From Topomyia yanbarensis (lineage: Eukaryota; Arthropoda; Insecta; Diptera; Culicidae): a stretch of DNA of 64,000 bases. Made by a program: the position numbers and the translations under genes. Below, in pieces: positions 24,367 through 36,167 of the stretch (within the stretch, counting starts at the first letter, position 1; each line of letters opens with the position of its first letter). The stretch is taken from positions 12,958,001 to 13,022,000 of the forward strand of contig NC_080672.1 in assembly GCF_030247195.1 (NCBI RefSeq), given 5' to 3'. Under the pieces are notes generated by a model. The model was not told where the DNA came from and searched no databases. It saw only the letters and a program-made list of their open reading frames with translations.

Positions 24367-24374
24367 TTTATATA
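24367..24374 (-). promoter_or_regulatory. TATA box of the H3 relic
   Basis: On the minus strand TATATAAA lies about 85 bp upstream of the relic's ATG, followed at a suitable distance by ATTCGTATTCGTTCAAGT, similar to the initiator region of insect histone genes. A duplicated genomic copy with promoter, rather than a processed copy, is therefore likely. Confidence 0.5.
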
Positions 24375-24860
24375 ATCGCGCTAATATGCACTGCTATCGC
24401 TTTCTTATTAAATTAGCCATTTACGGGGACGCAATACCTTTCATTTGAGACCAAGTTTAGTTGAATCGGTCTAGCCATCTCCGAGAAACCGATGTGACTG
24501 TTATTCTGAATTTAGATACTTCCGCCGGGGGCTTCCGGAACCGATGATGGTGGTCAATGTGGCCAAATAGACTTTGAATGGATGTACTACAAATCGAAGC
24601 ATATTTTTTTCATATTTTGGAAAAAAATTCACCTTTATACATTTATTGCAGAATTTATTAAAATCGACATTTTCTGTGTGTTCGTACTCATCACCCTGTA
24701 ATTCCGGAACCGGAAGTCGGATCCATTAGAAATTCAATAGCAGCCTATGGGAACGTTGCACCTTTCATTTGAGACTAAGTTTGTCAAAATCGGTTCAGCC
24801 ATCTCTGAGAAAAATGAGTGACATTTTTGGTCACATACACACACATACGCACATACACAC

Positions 24861-26035
24861 TAGAGTGACAGGAAAAAATGACCCCTATCGGCCAACCCCT
24901 GAGTCGATTCCTAGCCCCACCAGGAGTACTTGCACCAAATTTGAAGCAAATCGGACAAGTCGAACTGCCGGACCAACGGGTCTGAAGTTTGTATGGGATT
25001 TTTCAACAAATTACATGGAGAAACCCCTCTAGCTCGTATTTTCGCCGTTAGGTGGCACTGTATGCATCTTCTCATCACTGTATGTCAAAATAAGAAAGAA
25101 AATTTAATTGTCTACAACTTTGTCGAAGACTGCCAGTTAATCCGGCTTTGTTAAAAGAAGTTATTAAACTTTTAACGAAGTGATGTCTGAGTCAGTTTTG
25201 CATGGGGCCTAAAAGTACATGGTTGTGTATCAGTAATCGATTCGTACGAACTAAACCTTTTTGTGAAATAATCATTAGGTTTAGCTCAATGGTATGTTCA
25301 GAAGAATTATAGTAAATAATACGAGTCATGTTTTGATTAGAAAATTTTAGTTCCACATATTACCGCATGGAGGGCGCCAACACTAAATTTTTAACGAAGA
25401 GAGATAGAAATTTGGTGTCTTCTACAAAGTTATAGAACAGGCATTTTTTAGTATTTCTTCCAAACATCTTAATACTCTATCTCTCTTCTATAAAAAGTTA
25501 GTAGTAGCGCCCTCTATGCGGTCACATGTGGAACTAAAATTTTCTAATCAAAACATAACACGTATTATTTACTACAATTCTTCTAAACATACTATTCAGC
25601 TAAATCGTACCATTATTTCACAAAAATGTATAGTTCGCGGGACTCGAATACTGATACACAACCATGCACTGCTAGGCCCCATGCAAAACTGACTCAGACA
25701 TCACTTCGTTTAAAATTTAATTACATCTTTCAGTAATGCCGGATTGACTAGCAGTCTTCTACAAAGTTGTAGACAATTAAGTTATCTTTCTTATTTTCAC
25801 TTGTAGTGATAATACGATGCATACAGTGCCACCTAGTAGCGAAAATACGAACTAGTGGGTTTTCTCCATGTAAATTGTTGAAAAATCCCATACAAACTTC
25901 AGGCACGTTGGTCCGGTAGTTAGACTTGCCCGATTTGCTTCAAATTTGGTGCAAGTACTCCTGGTGGGACTAGGAATCGACTCAGGGGTGGGCCGATTAA
26001 GTTTTCAAAAATTCATTATTTTTCTGGGCAGTCTA
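24861..26035. mobile_element. Palindromic element, 1.17 kb, 8-bp duplication
   Basis: Two arms of about 570 bp, centred near 25445, with termini TAGAGTGAC / GGCAGTCTA (imperfect) and outer matches such as CCCTGAGTCGATTCCTAG. Flanked by ATACACAC on both sides (24853-24860 and 26036-26043); because the target is a CA-rich tract this duplication alone is weak, but it agrees with the arm ends. Non-coding. The arms are more diverged than those of 4700-5369. Confidence 0.7.
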
Positions 26036-26220
26036 ATACACACACATACATACATATGCACACAGACATTTGCCGAACTCCGGAACAAGATGTCGGTTGA
26101 AAATGAAATTCAATAGCAGCCTATGGGGATATTATACCTTTCATTTGAGTCTTAGTTTGTAAAAATCGGCTCAGCCATCTCCGAGAAACCGATGTGGACA
26201 TTTTGTTAATAAATCCGCAC

Positions 26221-26340
26221 ATACACACACATATACATACATACATACATACATACATACACACATACATACATACATACATACATACATACACACATAC
26301 ATACATACACACAGATTACACACATACATACATACACACA
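26221..26340. repeat. (CATA)n microsatellite
   Basis: About 120 bp of CATACATACATA with CACA interruptions, inside the AGAAAGGCAAAA repeat. The Met-Tyr-Val-Cys-type ORF on its minus strand is an artefact. Confidence 0.9.
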
Positions 26341-26699
26341 GATATATTGGCGAACTGAGTCGAATGTTATATGAGACTCGGCCCTCCGGGCCTCGGTTAG
26401 AACGTCGGTTTTTGGAGCAATTGCATAACCTTTCTATATGAGAAAGGCAAAAGAATAATATTTAATTAGCTTAATAAGCATGAGTTCAATGTTATCTTCA
26501 TGTGATTATAATTTGGAAAGGTTGGTGGAATGGGTTTGAACATGTAGGGAATGGGGGGTTAGTAGAGTGGGAGTGGAGGATGCGTCAGAAATCCTTCATC
26601 TTATTTCGGTATACAGGGTGGATGAAGGAAATGCGGGCGTGAGGGTGGTCCAAGGGTAGGGGAGTGATGAAGGAGGGTGGTGTAAGGGCAAGGCGGGGG

Positions 26700-27604
26700 G
26701 GGGAGGGTCGGCGACGCAATACTCAACTGCATATTTTGCCTTCCATTTGAGACTTGGTTTGAGAAAATCGGTTCAGTCATCACCGAAGAACCGATGTGAC
26801 TTTAATTGTGGAATATGTCCGGAATTCCGGACATCCGGAATCGTCGATAGTGGACAATATATTCAAAGAATGTTTGATTGGCAATCAGTGATCTAGATCT
26901 GCGATTAGAAGTAATTTGGTGACCATTTCAATAGTTTTTAGCCTCTGAGGTATTACGATTGTATCGTTATGGGAAATTCCAGTGTATCCTTACTAACACC
27001 CCTGTAACTCCGGAAGCAAGAGTCAGAACCGAATGTAGCAGTCAATGGTATTACTGTGTCTTTCATTTGAAATCAAGTTTGTATAAATCGGTAGAGAATT
27101 CGTTGCGGAATGGGTGTGATATTAGTTTAGGAACTTGGCGGGTTCCCCGGGGGCGTCATGATCCGTCATAGGTGGCCAATGTGGTCAAAACTGCTTTGAT
27201 TGATCAGTAGTGATCCAGACCCGCAAACTAGAGTCAGTTACATAAATTTTAATATGTTTTACATCATTTGAACATCATGGTGGTACCAGTTTATATGGAA
27301 ATTTGCTGTGTGACCGTACTCTTCAACCCGTAACTCCGGAAAGGGAAGTCGGATCAACTAAAAATTCAATAGCGGCTTATGGGAGCGTTATACCTTTCAG
27401 ATGAAACTAAGTTTGCGGAAATCGGTTCAGCCATCTCTGAGAAAATTGTGTGAGTTTAAATGACACATACATACACACACACAGACATTTGCCGATCTCG
27501 ACGAACTGAATCGAATGGTGTATGACACTCGGCCCTCCGGGCCTCGGTTAAAAAGTCGATTTTTACAGTGATTGCATAGCCTTTCTTTATATGAGAAAGG
27601 CAAA
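26700..27604 (+). repeat. AGAAAGGCAAAA-tailed dispersed repeat, copy 2
   Basis: Same modules as copy 1 (CATTTGAGACTTGG near 26745, again near 27060 and 27400), the GGCCCTCCGGGCC palindrome near 27530 and the end 'TATATGAGAAAGGCAAAA' at 27604, which abuts the integrase relic directly. A G-rich tract (26520-26705) lies upstream. Confidence 0.65.
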
Positions 27605-27606
27605 AA

Positions 27607-28743
27607 GTGCGCTCTGATAAGAAACAGCTGGAACAGTCGTTAGCAGAAGGTAGGATGAGCGGTGATGTACAGAAGTTCGTGAAAAATTGCAACACCTGCA
27701 TAGTAATTTCCAAAAAAAATCCTCCAATTCCTCTCTCAAGTCGCCAGTTGCCAGAACGCCCTTGGGAAATATTGCAGGTTGATTTCCTGGCAGTTCATGG
27801 CTGTGGTTTTGGAGAGTTTATGGTTTTAGTAGACACGTACGTACAGATTTCTCACAGTAGTTGAAATAAGAACTACCGATGCTAGAAATACCAACGAAGC
27901 AGTTCAGAAGATTTTCTTCACTTGGGGTTTACTGCTTATCCTACAAAGCGATAATGGACCCCCATTCCAGAGCAACGAATTTCAAAAGGTGTAAAGGTAA
28001 TTTACAGAGCAATGTAGTAAAATATTTATGATTTAACTGTTAATATTATTAGGCAAGGAAATCTATTCCGTTGTGTCCTCAGACAAACGGAGCCGTAGAA
28101 CGCCAAAATCAAGGAGTTATAAAAGCATTGGCAGCAGCTAAAGTTGATGGCGAAAATTGGCGACACGCGTTACAGGAATATGTACACGTACACAATACGC
28201 TTAAACCACACGCTAGACTTGGAATTACTCCGTTTGAGTTATTAGTGGGATGGAAGTACAGAGGTACATTCTCTTCACTTTGGGACTCAAAATCAGAGGA
28301 TAGACTTGACCGAGACAACGTACGTGATATGGATGCAAAGACCAAGTTGCAGAGTAAAAAATATGCTGACGCCCGAAGGTGTGCAAAATACTCGGACATT
28401 TCAGTCGGGGATATCATACTGATAGCGATACCAAAGAAAGGAAAGATTGCTCCTATGTTCACCAGCGAACGATTCACAGTTCTATCGCGAGTTGGCGCCA
28501 AGGTAGTAGTTAAAAGTGACCGCGGTGTTACAAGAAGTATTAATGAGCTCAAGCGAGCTCCATTGCACAGTGAAGACATTGCAGAGAATGTACTTAGTTC
28601 TGAAAGCGAAGCTGAGAACAACACAGATGATCGCCATGGCGATACAGAAGACCTCGTCGAGACAATACCAAAGCGACTAGCTCGGAACATTCGCAAACCG
28701 GTCAGGTTCTACAACATGTATTTGTATAATATTTTCCAGTAGG
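27607..28743 (+). pseudogene. Ty3/gypsy-type integrase relic
   Basis: Begins in the zinc-binding region ('FVKNCNTC', last two Cys of HHCC; the His pair is lost at the repeat junction). Then the catalytic core: first Asp in 'LQVDFLAV', second in 'LQSDNGPPF', Glu in 'QTNGAVERQN', so all three D,D-E residues are present. C-terminal part holds 'LGITPFELLVG', a basic SH3-like region and a long acidic tail ending at a TAG at 28741. A 4-bp GTAC duplication after 'VDTY' (near 27838-27845) shifts the frame. Between EFQK (27988) and ARKSIPL (28053) 64 bp with GT...AG ends replace about six expected residues. No reverse transcriptase or LTR was found nearby. AATAAA at 28847. Non-functional as one protein. 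Confidence 0.8.
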
Positions 28744-30584
28744 ATCACAGGATCCCGCACATTTGAAACTTGAATAACCTTAGATAGATGGATTGTTATT
28801 ATTGCACTAACTTTGTGTTATTTTACAAATTACATTTTCATTAAAAAAAATAAATCTGTACTTACAATATGTCTAATCGTTAATTTATTATTCATCTATC
28901 CCAGTCACTACAGACAACCAAAATAATCCAGGCCACGTGAATGTTTTATATTTGTTTTTATATCCTTTCGTCTGCAAGAGGGTAATTTTGTGAACAGAAG
29001 ATTGTCAAGTATTTCGCTTGAATGATTCCTTGCGTGATCGCTAGTTATCCCACCAAATATGCAGTGATTAAAATCTTTTTCATCGCCAAGAACGGAGTTA
29101 AGCCTACGATTCACCAATGTACTGCGCATCTAAGTGGTTCGATTGGTTTCAGATCTGTAAATAACGAATTTGTAAGTGAAATCAAATTGATTGATCATAA
29201 CCTCAAAACGAAAGATATGTTTCCTTTTAGTTGAATTTCTACAATATTGTACTTATGTGCGTCATACTCGTACTTACTATTTTATGCACGAAAAGAGCAA
29301 TATATTTATAAAAAAAGCACGGTAAATTTAAAAAATTTAAAAACTGGTTTAGTCTAGGTCTCAGCTAATCCTTAAAGCCAACGAGAATCACAATTAAAAA
29401 AAAAATTAATAAGCAATGTATATTATGAACTAGTGAAAACGACTATCGACCACAAATCGCCCTGTGGCTGCGCACGTCCGGACAAGAGTTTGTTTTTATG
29501 GAAGAGTCACGCAAAGGGAAACTGACAGCATGTAATTTTGCGGTATACTGTGGGAGGTGTCCACATTTATCTATGTGTGAATGCGGTTGTCATATTTTTG
29601 AAAGTTCGAGAAAATAATTAAACCACTTAGAGTTAACTAAAAACAAAAGTGGTGTCATACTTTGTTCGGTTTGGTTAACGCAATGATTGTTTTCGCTAAA
29701 AATAAAAATTGTGTATAAATTGTAATCAAAAGCGAACAATGCAAACTAAAAAAAATCGAATGGTGTGCTTTTTGATTTAGGTAAATGTTTACTAATAGGT
29801 AAGAGTAGAAGAGGAGAAAGATGTATGTGATATATATTGTAGGTACATATGACGAAGCAATAGTTAAAGGTTGCATATATTAAAAGCAAGCGGGAATTAT
29901 AAAATGAAAATTATTTCAAGAATGAAATAAAAATACTAAACATTAGATGCATCTGTTTCAAATATATGTGTAAATAAATATTCATCACATAGGGTGTAAG
30001 AATAGCATTATGCAAAAAAGCGTAAATTGAGGCACTTACCCTAACTTCATTGTAGTGTGTCGGTGTATGCTTAAATTATCTTAATATAACACGCGACTAA
30101 TGTTACGGTAACGGAAGTAACTAAAATGAAAAAAATGGAAAATATGATTTCAAACATAGTAGGCGGATGAAAAAAAGATTGGAAGAATTCATTCGAAGAA
30201 AGATTGTTGAGTGTGACAGTTGCGGTGCCGCATTCGCACCACCCGAACACCGTTGAGTAAGAAAAAAATGGAGGAATCCGACAGCAGCATACTGGGGAGT
30301 TCGCCCAACTCTTTCCAGGCTCCGTTCGCCATTGAGAATATTTTAAACCCCCTCAACAATTTTACCCATGACACTATAGAATTGGGGTTCCCTGTATGGT
30401 GGGTTTTTATCACTGGAACAGGTAGTCCGTAGTGTAATTCTTAGCCGGTTGAAACAACTACTACTGATACTACACGGCTTATCTAGGCTGCCCTTATTGA
30501 AATTTTAAAGGTACACGACAGTGATTCTAAATTATTCGATTATATTTTCTAAATACTTTTCAACCGAAACAATAACAATCACAA
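28744..30584. other. No recognised gene
   Basis: AT-rich; polyadenylation signal for the integrase relic near 28847. From 29680 to 30180 A-rich on the plus strand with several AATAAA words. Short ORFs (29022-29234, 30220-30432) lack motifs. 30441-30584 is downstream of the minus-strand transferase stop and would hold its 3' UTR. Confidence 0.4.
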
Positions 30585-32476
30585 TTACGTTTTTGCAAAA
30601 ATCGACACATCCAGCGTGATCAAATTTACTAACCACATCTGCGCGTCCTTCTTCTCATCACAGTTCTCCATCGTCAGCGTTTTGTTGTTTGTCAGATCCA
30701 CTGCCAAACATTTTCCATATTTGACACTTTTGAACTGTCCGGTTGCATTGACATTTTGCCATTCCTGATTGCCGCGAGCTCGGTGACAACCGAATACCAG
30801 CACCGCTCCACTTCCCGTATAATCGATGCAGTTCCGTCGACTGTTCAGCTCGCGATAGTAGTTGTGGGTCCAGTACTGATTCCGCTCCTGATGGTCACAG
30901 CGTGCCATCGTCAGTGAGTTTTCCTCCTTCACGTATTCCAAACAAAACCCGTTTCCAAGTGCTTTATTTTTCATCTGCAAATAAACTTAAAATTTACAGT
31001 GACTTTCTAACGAAAAATATTTCAATCACCTCTCCTCGAAAAGCTCCTTCAACCATTGGATTCCTCATTTCTGGAAACGCAGTTTCCACATAGTATAGGA
31101 AACTTTTACATTTTGCCCTCTTCCGTATTTCTCTTCTGGAGCACAGCTCACCAATCTCATCCACCGGATATTTCGGAATGCCATAAATATCATAGATTAC
31201 ATGCTTATACTCATCCATCCAAACTTCCGCCAGCCGAAGCGAGTTCGCTCGCACGACATCCTTCGAAGTTTGCTGCATGTAAGGATGACCGGTCTTCTGG
31301 ATGTGAGCAACCCGGGAGCAGGGTACGGTCATCATCTTTCCGCCACACATCCAACTCTTCATCGATAGTTCAATGTTCTCCACTCCGTAGATTTCGAAAC
31401 CTTCATCGTACCAACCGACGTGTTCGAAAAACCTTCTGGTGATCGCAAACAACCCACCCGACATGGCCGGCGTATCGAACGGTTCGAACTTGTTGTCATA
31501 CTTGATCTTACGCGAGGCACGTCCCCACCAACCAAAGTTTAGATCCCAATCGTATGCCCCGTAGAACTGTGGGGCACTCTCCGAACGCAGATGCAGATCG
31601 TGCTCGTCAATCCAGTCGATAGTTGGAATCGAAATTGTGGTCCAGTTTCGTGCAACCGGGTCCAAAAGAGCCTCCAACCATCCTTCGATACATTCGACGT
31701 GGGCATCCAGGAATGTCAGAACGTCGGCAGTGGCGCAGCGTGCTCCGAGAAGTCTTGCGCGCATCAATCCTAGCCGTTCCTCGGCGCGAACGATCCGAAC
31801 CTTGGGGTAGGGTAGGAAGTAGTCCTCCAGTTGGATTTTCAAATGGGCTAAAATAATTGTTGTAAGTGAATGATGTTAAAATACGAGTATAAAACTTACG
31901 TAGATAGGAGAAGTCGTCTACTAAAATAATTTCCTTGATCAACTTCGCTGGAGATCGATCGAGGATAGAGTGAACCGTTCGCACCAACACTGACCAGGCT
32001 TCGTTGTAGAACACAATGACAATAGAAGTAGCCGGTAGATTCGGTAGATATCGTCCCGGTTGTCGGCACCACTCATCCCGGATGTCCGGTAATCTCCGCT
32101 TCACCGATATCAGATCGGATATGTACTGATTCAGACCTTGACTATCGTATCCTAGTTTGACCATTTTCCCAACCGAATCTTCAGTTGAGCCCAGTGTGAC
32201 TGCATATCCCAAATCACCAGGAGGGGTCCAAATATTAGAATCCTTTGTCGTCGTACTTGTCGAAGAAATCATTATTTCGGCTTCCGTGGAAGATCTATTG
32301 TCTAATTCGAATTCCCGCTGCCGCAATGGCAATCGCGTGTCTCGTAAAGATTGACTTTCAAGCGCATTCTTACTGTTATTCATGTACCCGACAAAGCAAA
32401 CCACCATCACTATGGAAACCAGCACTAACAGGTGCCGGGTGATGTGACGGAACATAGCTACCACCGAACGCGCCAT
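30585..32476 (-). CDS. Polypeptide N-acetylgalactosaminyltransferase, complete, 594 aa
   Basis: Transfers GalNAc from UDP-GalNAc to Ser/Thr of secretory proteins in the Golgi (mucin-type O-glycosylation). Exons on the minus strand: 32476-31900, 31847-31030, 30974-30585; introns of 52 and 55 bp, GT-AG. Seen: short cytosolic tail, one membrane segment (about residues 14-31, LLVLVSIVMVVCFVG), a Ser/Thr-rich stem, then the GT-A domain ('SIVIVFYNEAWSVLVRTVHS', 'EIILVDD'), the metal-binding DAH at 240-242, 'PAMSGGLFAI', the Gal/GalNAc-T motif as 'YGVENIELSMKSW' (346-358), and a ricin-B lectin domain coded by exon 3 (466-594) with three QxW repeats (QYW, QEW, QMW). Oddities: WGGEN of typical enzymes is YGVEN, and the VGHVFR segment is VAHIQK, as in divergent insect paralogues. 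No stop or frameshift; probably active. Paralogue at 61600. Confidence 0.93.
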
Positions 32477-33631
32477 CCGTGCTGGATGTAGATACCGAAC
32501 GAACTGAGGTGCTTTCTCCAGGCATTGCGGATCCCAAAATTATGACCTTATTTCATTTTGGACCCGCACCGAAGAAAGTACAAAATGGAAAGGGACTTTC
32601 TGGAAGTGGTTTACAAGGGGCTTTCTTTATCACACATTTTGTGACAATTTGGTTTATACCTTCTTCAGAGCATCAGTTGCTTTACCATCCGGTAACCCTT
32701 CCGAGGAGCAAGCAACTCGCTCCTACGATGCAGTTTGCTAAAAAAACAATTTGGGCAATTTCTTTCGTCTGAACTGCAAGCGAGAATCAAAAAAAAAAAT
32801 GCAAAACCAGTTTCCCGCGTTCTTGCTTGGAGTGCACTTTCCTTCGCATGTTGAACCGTTCTCGTTCACATCTTTCTTACTATAGGGGATAGTGTTGTGA
32901 AATGGTTACTGATAGTCTACTTTTACACCGTTCGGTTTTTATATTTCCGTTGTGCACCGGTTTGAATGCTAGAAAAAGTGGAGGTAAGGTGCATATTTAA
33001 ATTAATCAAACTAATGTGATTTTTAAAATTTCTAATGCAAGAAAGGTGTTTTTACATTTTGGATATCTTAAAACTAGGAGGTTACAATGCTGAATTTTTT
33101 TTTTACAAAAGAAAAGGTTTACGGCTATCTTAAGACTAGAAATAAGATTCTATATACAAGGCGAGTAGCTTTTAAATTTTGTACAAGGGGTGAGTCGCTT
33201 AGAACCGTGTGCCATACACACTATAACAGCTACGATAATGCGATAGAGGAATACGATCCACAGTATTGCACACTCATTACACTCTTTATTATAATAAGTG
33301 ACATGTTCAGGTATATTTTGTCAACTCACTTCTTAGGCTGTGAACCATTTGGTGAAATTTTTAACTTTTAGTTAAAACCTGACACTTCGAAAGTTATTTG
33401 CAAAATAACCCTACTCTGGAGCATGGTTAAATTTGACAATTCTATAGTTGATTTTGACAATCAGATAGTTATTTTCCGACACGATGCAGAATGAAAGGTG
33501 CAAACATTAACTTTTATGAGAACGTTTTTCAATATTTTTCAGATAAACGGAATATACAAAATTCAAACTATATTATGCTAGATAATATGTGTGTTTTGAA
33601 TTGTCTGTATCGTTGTTGTTCACATATCGGA
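32477..33631. other. 5' flank of the transferase and spacer
   Basis: 32477-32960 should contain the 5' UTR and promoter of the minus-strand transferase; no clear TATA is seen. From 33326 to 33400 there is a dispersed repeat that recurs in opposite orientation at about 41525-41615 (shared words: GGCTGTGAACCATTTGG and AACTTTTAGTTAAAA). No gene recognised. Confidence 0.4.
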
Positions 33632-33760
33632 GGCCCTGCTACTTTACTTTTATTTAACCTGCAAAATCCCAACCATTTAAAAATTAACAAATGTTTGCAC
33701 CACTCCAATACTACAGTGATTTGACAGCACACGTTGTTTGAGCGAAATTTTGTTAACAAA

Positions 33761-34683
33761 ATGGAGCGCAAGCAAAAGGCGAGAAAAAGTATGAATTGTA
33801 CAATTATATTATTTGTATGGCTAACGCTTCCTTTTCCAGTGAATGCAACTGAAGTTGCAGCTCTAATCAACAGCCGTATTGCGCAGAATGGGTTATTCAC
33901 CAACAAACTGTTTGACAAAAAGGACGCCTGGCGGTAACAATTATTTCATTCATGTTCTCCCAATATATTTGAAAAATTTGCATAATTTCCAGAACCGTTC
34001 AAGAAACTGCTGGGCTACAACATTTTACTGTCGACCAGTTAAAGGCGAAGTGGAGCAATTTGACGAAAAAGTACAAGGTTAGTATATTGCTTGCCTTCAT
34101 AAAACAAAGATGTAATGCCAAATATTTTTAGCAACTTATTGCTCCTCCAACTGGAGGTGGTACCGAGAACGGAGAACAGAGAGCTGACCATTGGTTGCAC
34201 TTCGATAAAATGCACGAGTTCATGTCAACACAACATACGTGTTATCCTCCGCTCGTTGTCAACAGTAATGGAGACATTATCCACAATTAACCGGATCCGG
34301 TTCGAGATGAAAGTAATTCAATTGATTTCAACATGAGCGAATATATAGTTTTTGAACCAGAAACATCATTTCTTTCGTCGCCGGAAGATTTCCAACTTCG
34401 AACTTCGACACCAAATTCGACGGTCTCGCCTGTGGCTGGTCCTTCAGGTCAAGTACCTCATCGCAGAAGCTCTAACACGGAAGATATGGAAAACAAGATC
34501 CATCCGGAGAAAAGGCGGAGGAAGCGCTACTCGCAACAGGATATGTTCGATTTTTTCCGTAAAGAATCGAAACGAAAAAAGAAAGAAAACAAGAAGTGTT
34601 TGATGCTTTTAAAATCAATCGCTCAGTCACAGAACATTACTGTTCCTTTCGATAGCTCCAGTTCGTCTGATTCTGATATATGA
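33761..34683 (+). pseudogene. Harbinger Myb/SANT-like accessory protein, one nonsense codon
   Basis: Partner protein of PIF/Harbinger transposases, which helps their nuclear import and DNA binding. Exons 33761-33788, 33840-33933, 33993-34077, 34132-34683; introns of 51, 59 and 54 bp, all GT-AG. Spliced start MERKQKARKMNATEVAALI; then 'DKKDAWRTVQE' across intron 2, 'QLKAKWSNLTKKYK' before intron 3, the trihelix signature of Myb/SANT-like modules. 'HWLHFDKMHEF' follows. A TAA at 34288-34290 interrupts exon 4, after which the same frame stays open for about 130 codons to the TGA at 34681, with a basic KRRRKRYSQQ segment and an acidic Ser-rich tail. The single stop in an otherwise clean frame suggests recent inactivation. 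Confidence 0.75.
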
Positions 34684-34700
34684 ACTTAAAATTAAACTTC

Positions 34701-34793
34701 CTGGGTCCTATTCTCATTGCCACGTCACGTAGTGACCAGAAGAAAATGTCCTTCTAGTCACTATGGGACGTGGCAGTGAGGATAGCGCCCCTG
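34701..34793. repeat. Small perfect-ended palindrome between convergent Harbinger genes
   Basis: Arms 34713-34742 and 34751-34780 (core TTGCCACGT...ACGTGGCA) with weaker extension outward to CTGGGTCC and GCGCCCCTG. It would form a strong hairpin in RNA from either strand and sits just after the stop of one gene and before the AATAAA of the other. It may be a tiny hAT-like MITE, although no matching 8-bp flank was found, or a natural bidirectional end signal. Confidence 0.55.
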
Positions 34794-34888
34794 ATCGAGC
34801 TTATGGGAAAATAAAGACGCTTTACTAGTACAGGTTTATTTATTCTATCATAGAGAAAAAATCCGCTACATTTGAAATAGTTCTGACG

Positions 34889-36167
34889 TTAGTTTTGATT
34901 TATAATAGATTCCAATTTCTCCAAAAGTTGCAAACGAAAAGCAACGCCTTCCCCTGTATCAGAAACAGGTTGATATTCAATATCATTGTTATGCATGGGT
35001 TCTTCTGCTCCATCCAAGTCAATTTCCATTTCATCGTTCATATCCACACAAATATTGTGTAAGACACAACATGCCACAATAGTTTTGATGCAATTTTCAA
35101 TATTCAGTTCTAGTTCTTTATTAAAAATACTTCGCCACCTTGTTTTCATTTGACCAAAAACGCACTCAACAACAGTTCTTGATTTACTGTGGAGGTTATT
35201 GAACCGTTTTTTAATTGCACTAAGCCTCTGGCCAACAGGTTCTTTAAATGGAGTTACTATAGCAATTGGGTACAAGCTACACGGATAACCACTGTCACCC
35301 AGTAGATAATAGCCAGGAGGTGGTTACAATCTCTAATAGTACAAAGAACTATTATACATGACTCGTGTATCATGGACACTTCCAGGAAAACCTACACCTA
35401 TGTCAATGAATTTGTAGCTACTATCACAAACTGCTTGACACTGAATAGAATAGCTGAGTTTACGGTTGATGTATTGGTCATGAAGAGAAGTTGGACACTT
35501 AATACGAATGTGAGAACCATCAATTGCTCCTACAGCTTTATCGAATATCGGTATGCCAGCTCGTTTACAAAATATGTAAGCCACATTAGCGAGATCTTCT
35601 TCGTGGGGATATTTGATGATTTGTGTCATTAACGTGTTGAGTGTAAATTTTAACAGCTTATGGCAGATTCTCTTTGTGGTATTTCTAGGAACGTTAAACA
35701 CTGCACCAACCACTCGACGACTTGTTCCGGTTGCTAACCAGAAAAGGAAAATAGCAACATCTATTTGCAATTCCCATCCAGATCGCTTCTCAGGGATCAT
35801 GCAACAAAATCTCTGGTAGACGGCAGCTGATACTCTTAGGTGTTCCTTTATAATATGCGGATTTAAATTAATTATCTCCGTCATAACTTTGGATCCAGGG
35901 CATTTAACAGCGTACCTTATTCCCTTAAAAATAAATTTATACAATATTCATATTTTGCATTTCCATATTTACCCTTACAGTTCTCGGAGACGGCAGCATA
36001 CAACGCATATACATTTCCGCTGAATTATCTTCCGGTTTAATGAAATAATAGAATATAACAAATAATAACGTAAACATTATAATCTCTTCCGACAGCATTC
36101 TTTTTAATTTTACTGTGAACAGATTGTTTGCTGGATTTGAAAAATCTGTATAAGTGTTACTTTTCAT
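34889..36167 (-). pseudogene. PIF/Harbinger DDE transposase, two nonsense codons
   Basis: DNA transposase (DDE_Tnp_4 type, relative of HARBI1). Exons on the minus strand: 36167-35979 and 35923-34889, joined over a 55-bp GT-AG intron (…LPSPRT then GIRYAVK). Seen: 'QIDVAIFLFWLATG', 'IIKYPHEED', first catalytic Asp in 'AIDGSHIRIKCP', second in 'FPGSVHDTRV', 'LGDSGYP', and the catalytic Glu in 'VVECVFGQMKTRW', then 'VLHNICVDM'. All three catalytic residues remain. A TAG (35333-35335) and a TAA (35324-35326) sit in frame just before 'PPPGYYLLGDSGYP'. Without those two codons the frame is open from end to end. About 400 codons, normal for the family. Gene convergent with the Myb-like partner. Confidence 0.85.

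Larger units (their letters stand above)
24430..26452 (+). repeat. AGAAAGGCAAAA-tailed dispersed repeat, copy 1
   Basis: Contains repeated modules around 'CCTTTCATTTGAGAC' and 'AATCGGTTCAGCCATCTC' (near 24440, 24765 and 26140), CA-rich tracts after each, a GGCCCTCCGGGCC palindrome near 26380 and the end 'CTATATGAGAAAGGCAAAA'. The type is abundant in mosquito genomes and looks like the tail of a non-LTR element or a SINE-like derivative; I do not assign a family. It is interrupted at a CA tract by the palindromic element 24861-26035. Confidence 0.65.

Noticed and set aside
26121..26312. Met-Tyr-Val-Cys repeat ORF
   Set aside because: Translation of the CATA microsatellite.
28109..28696. 195-codon minus-strand ORF
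   Set aside because: Shadow of the integrase C-terminal region; no independent motif.
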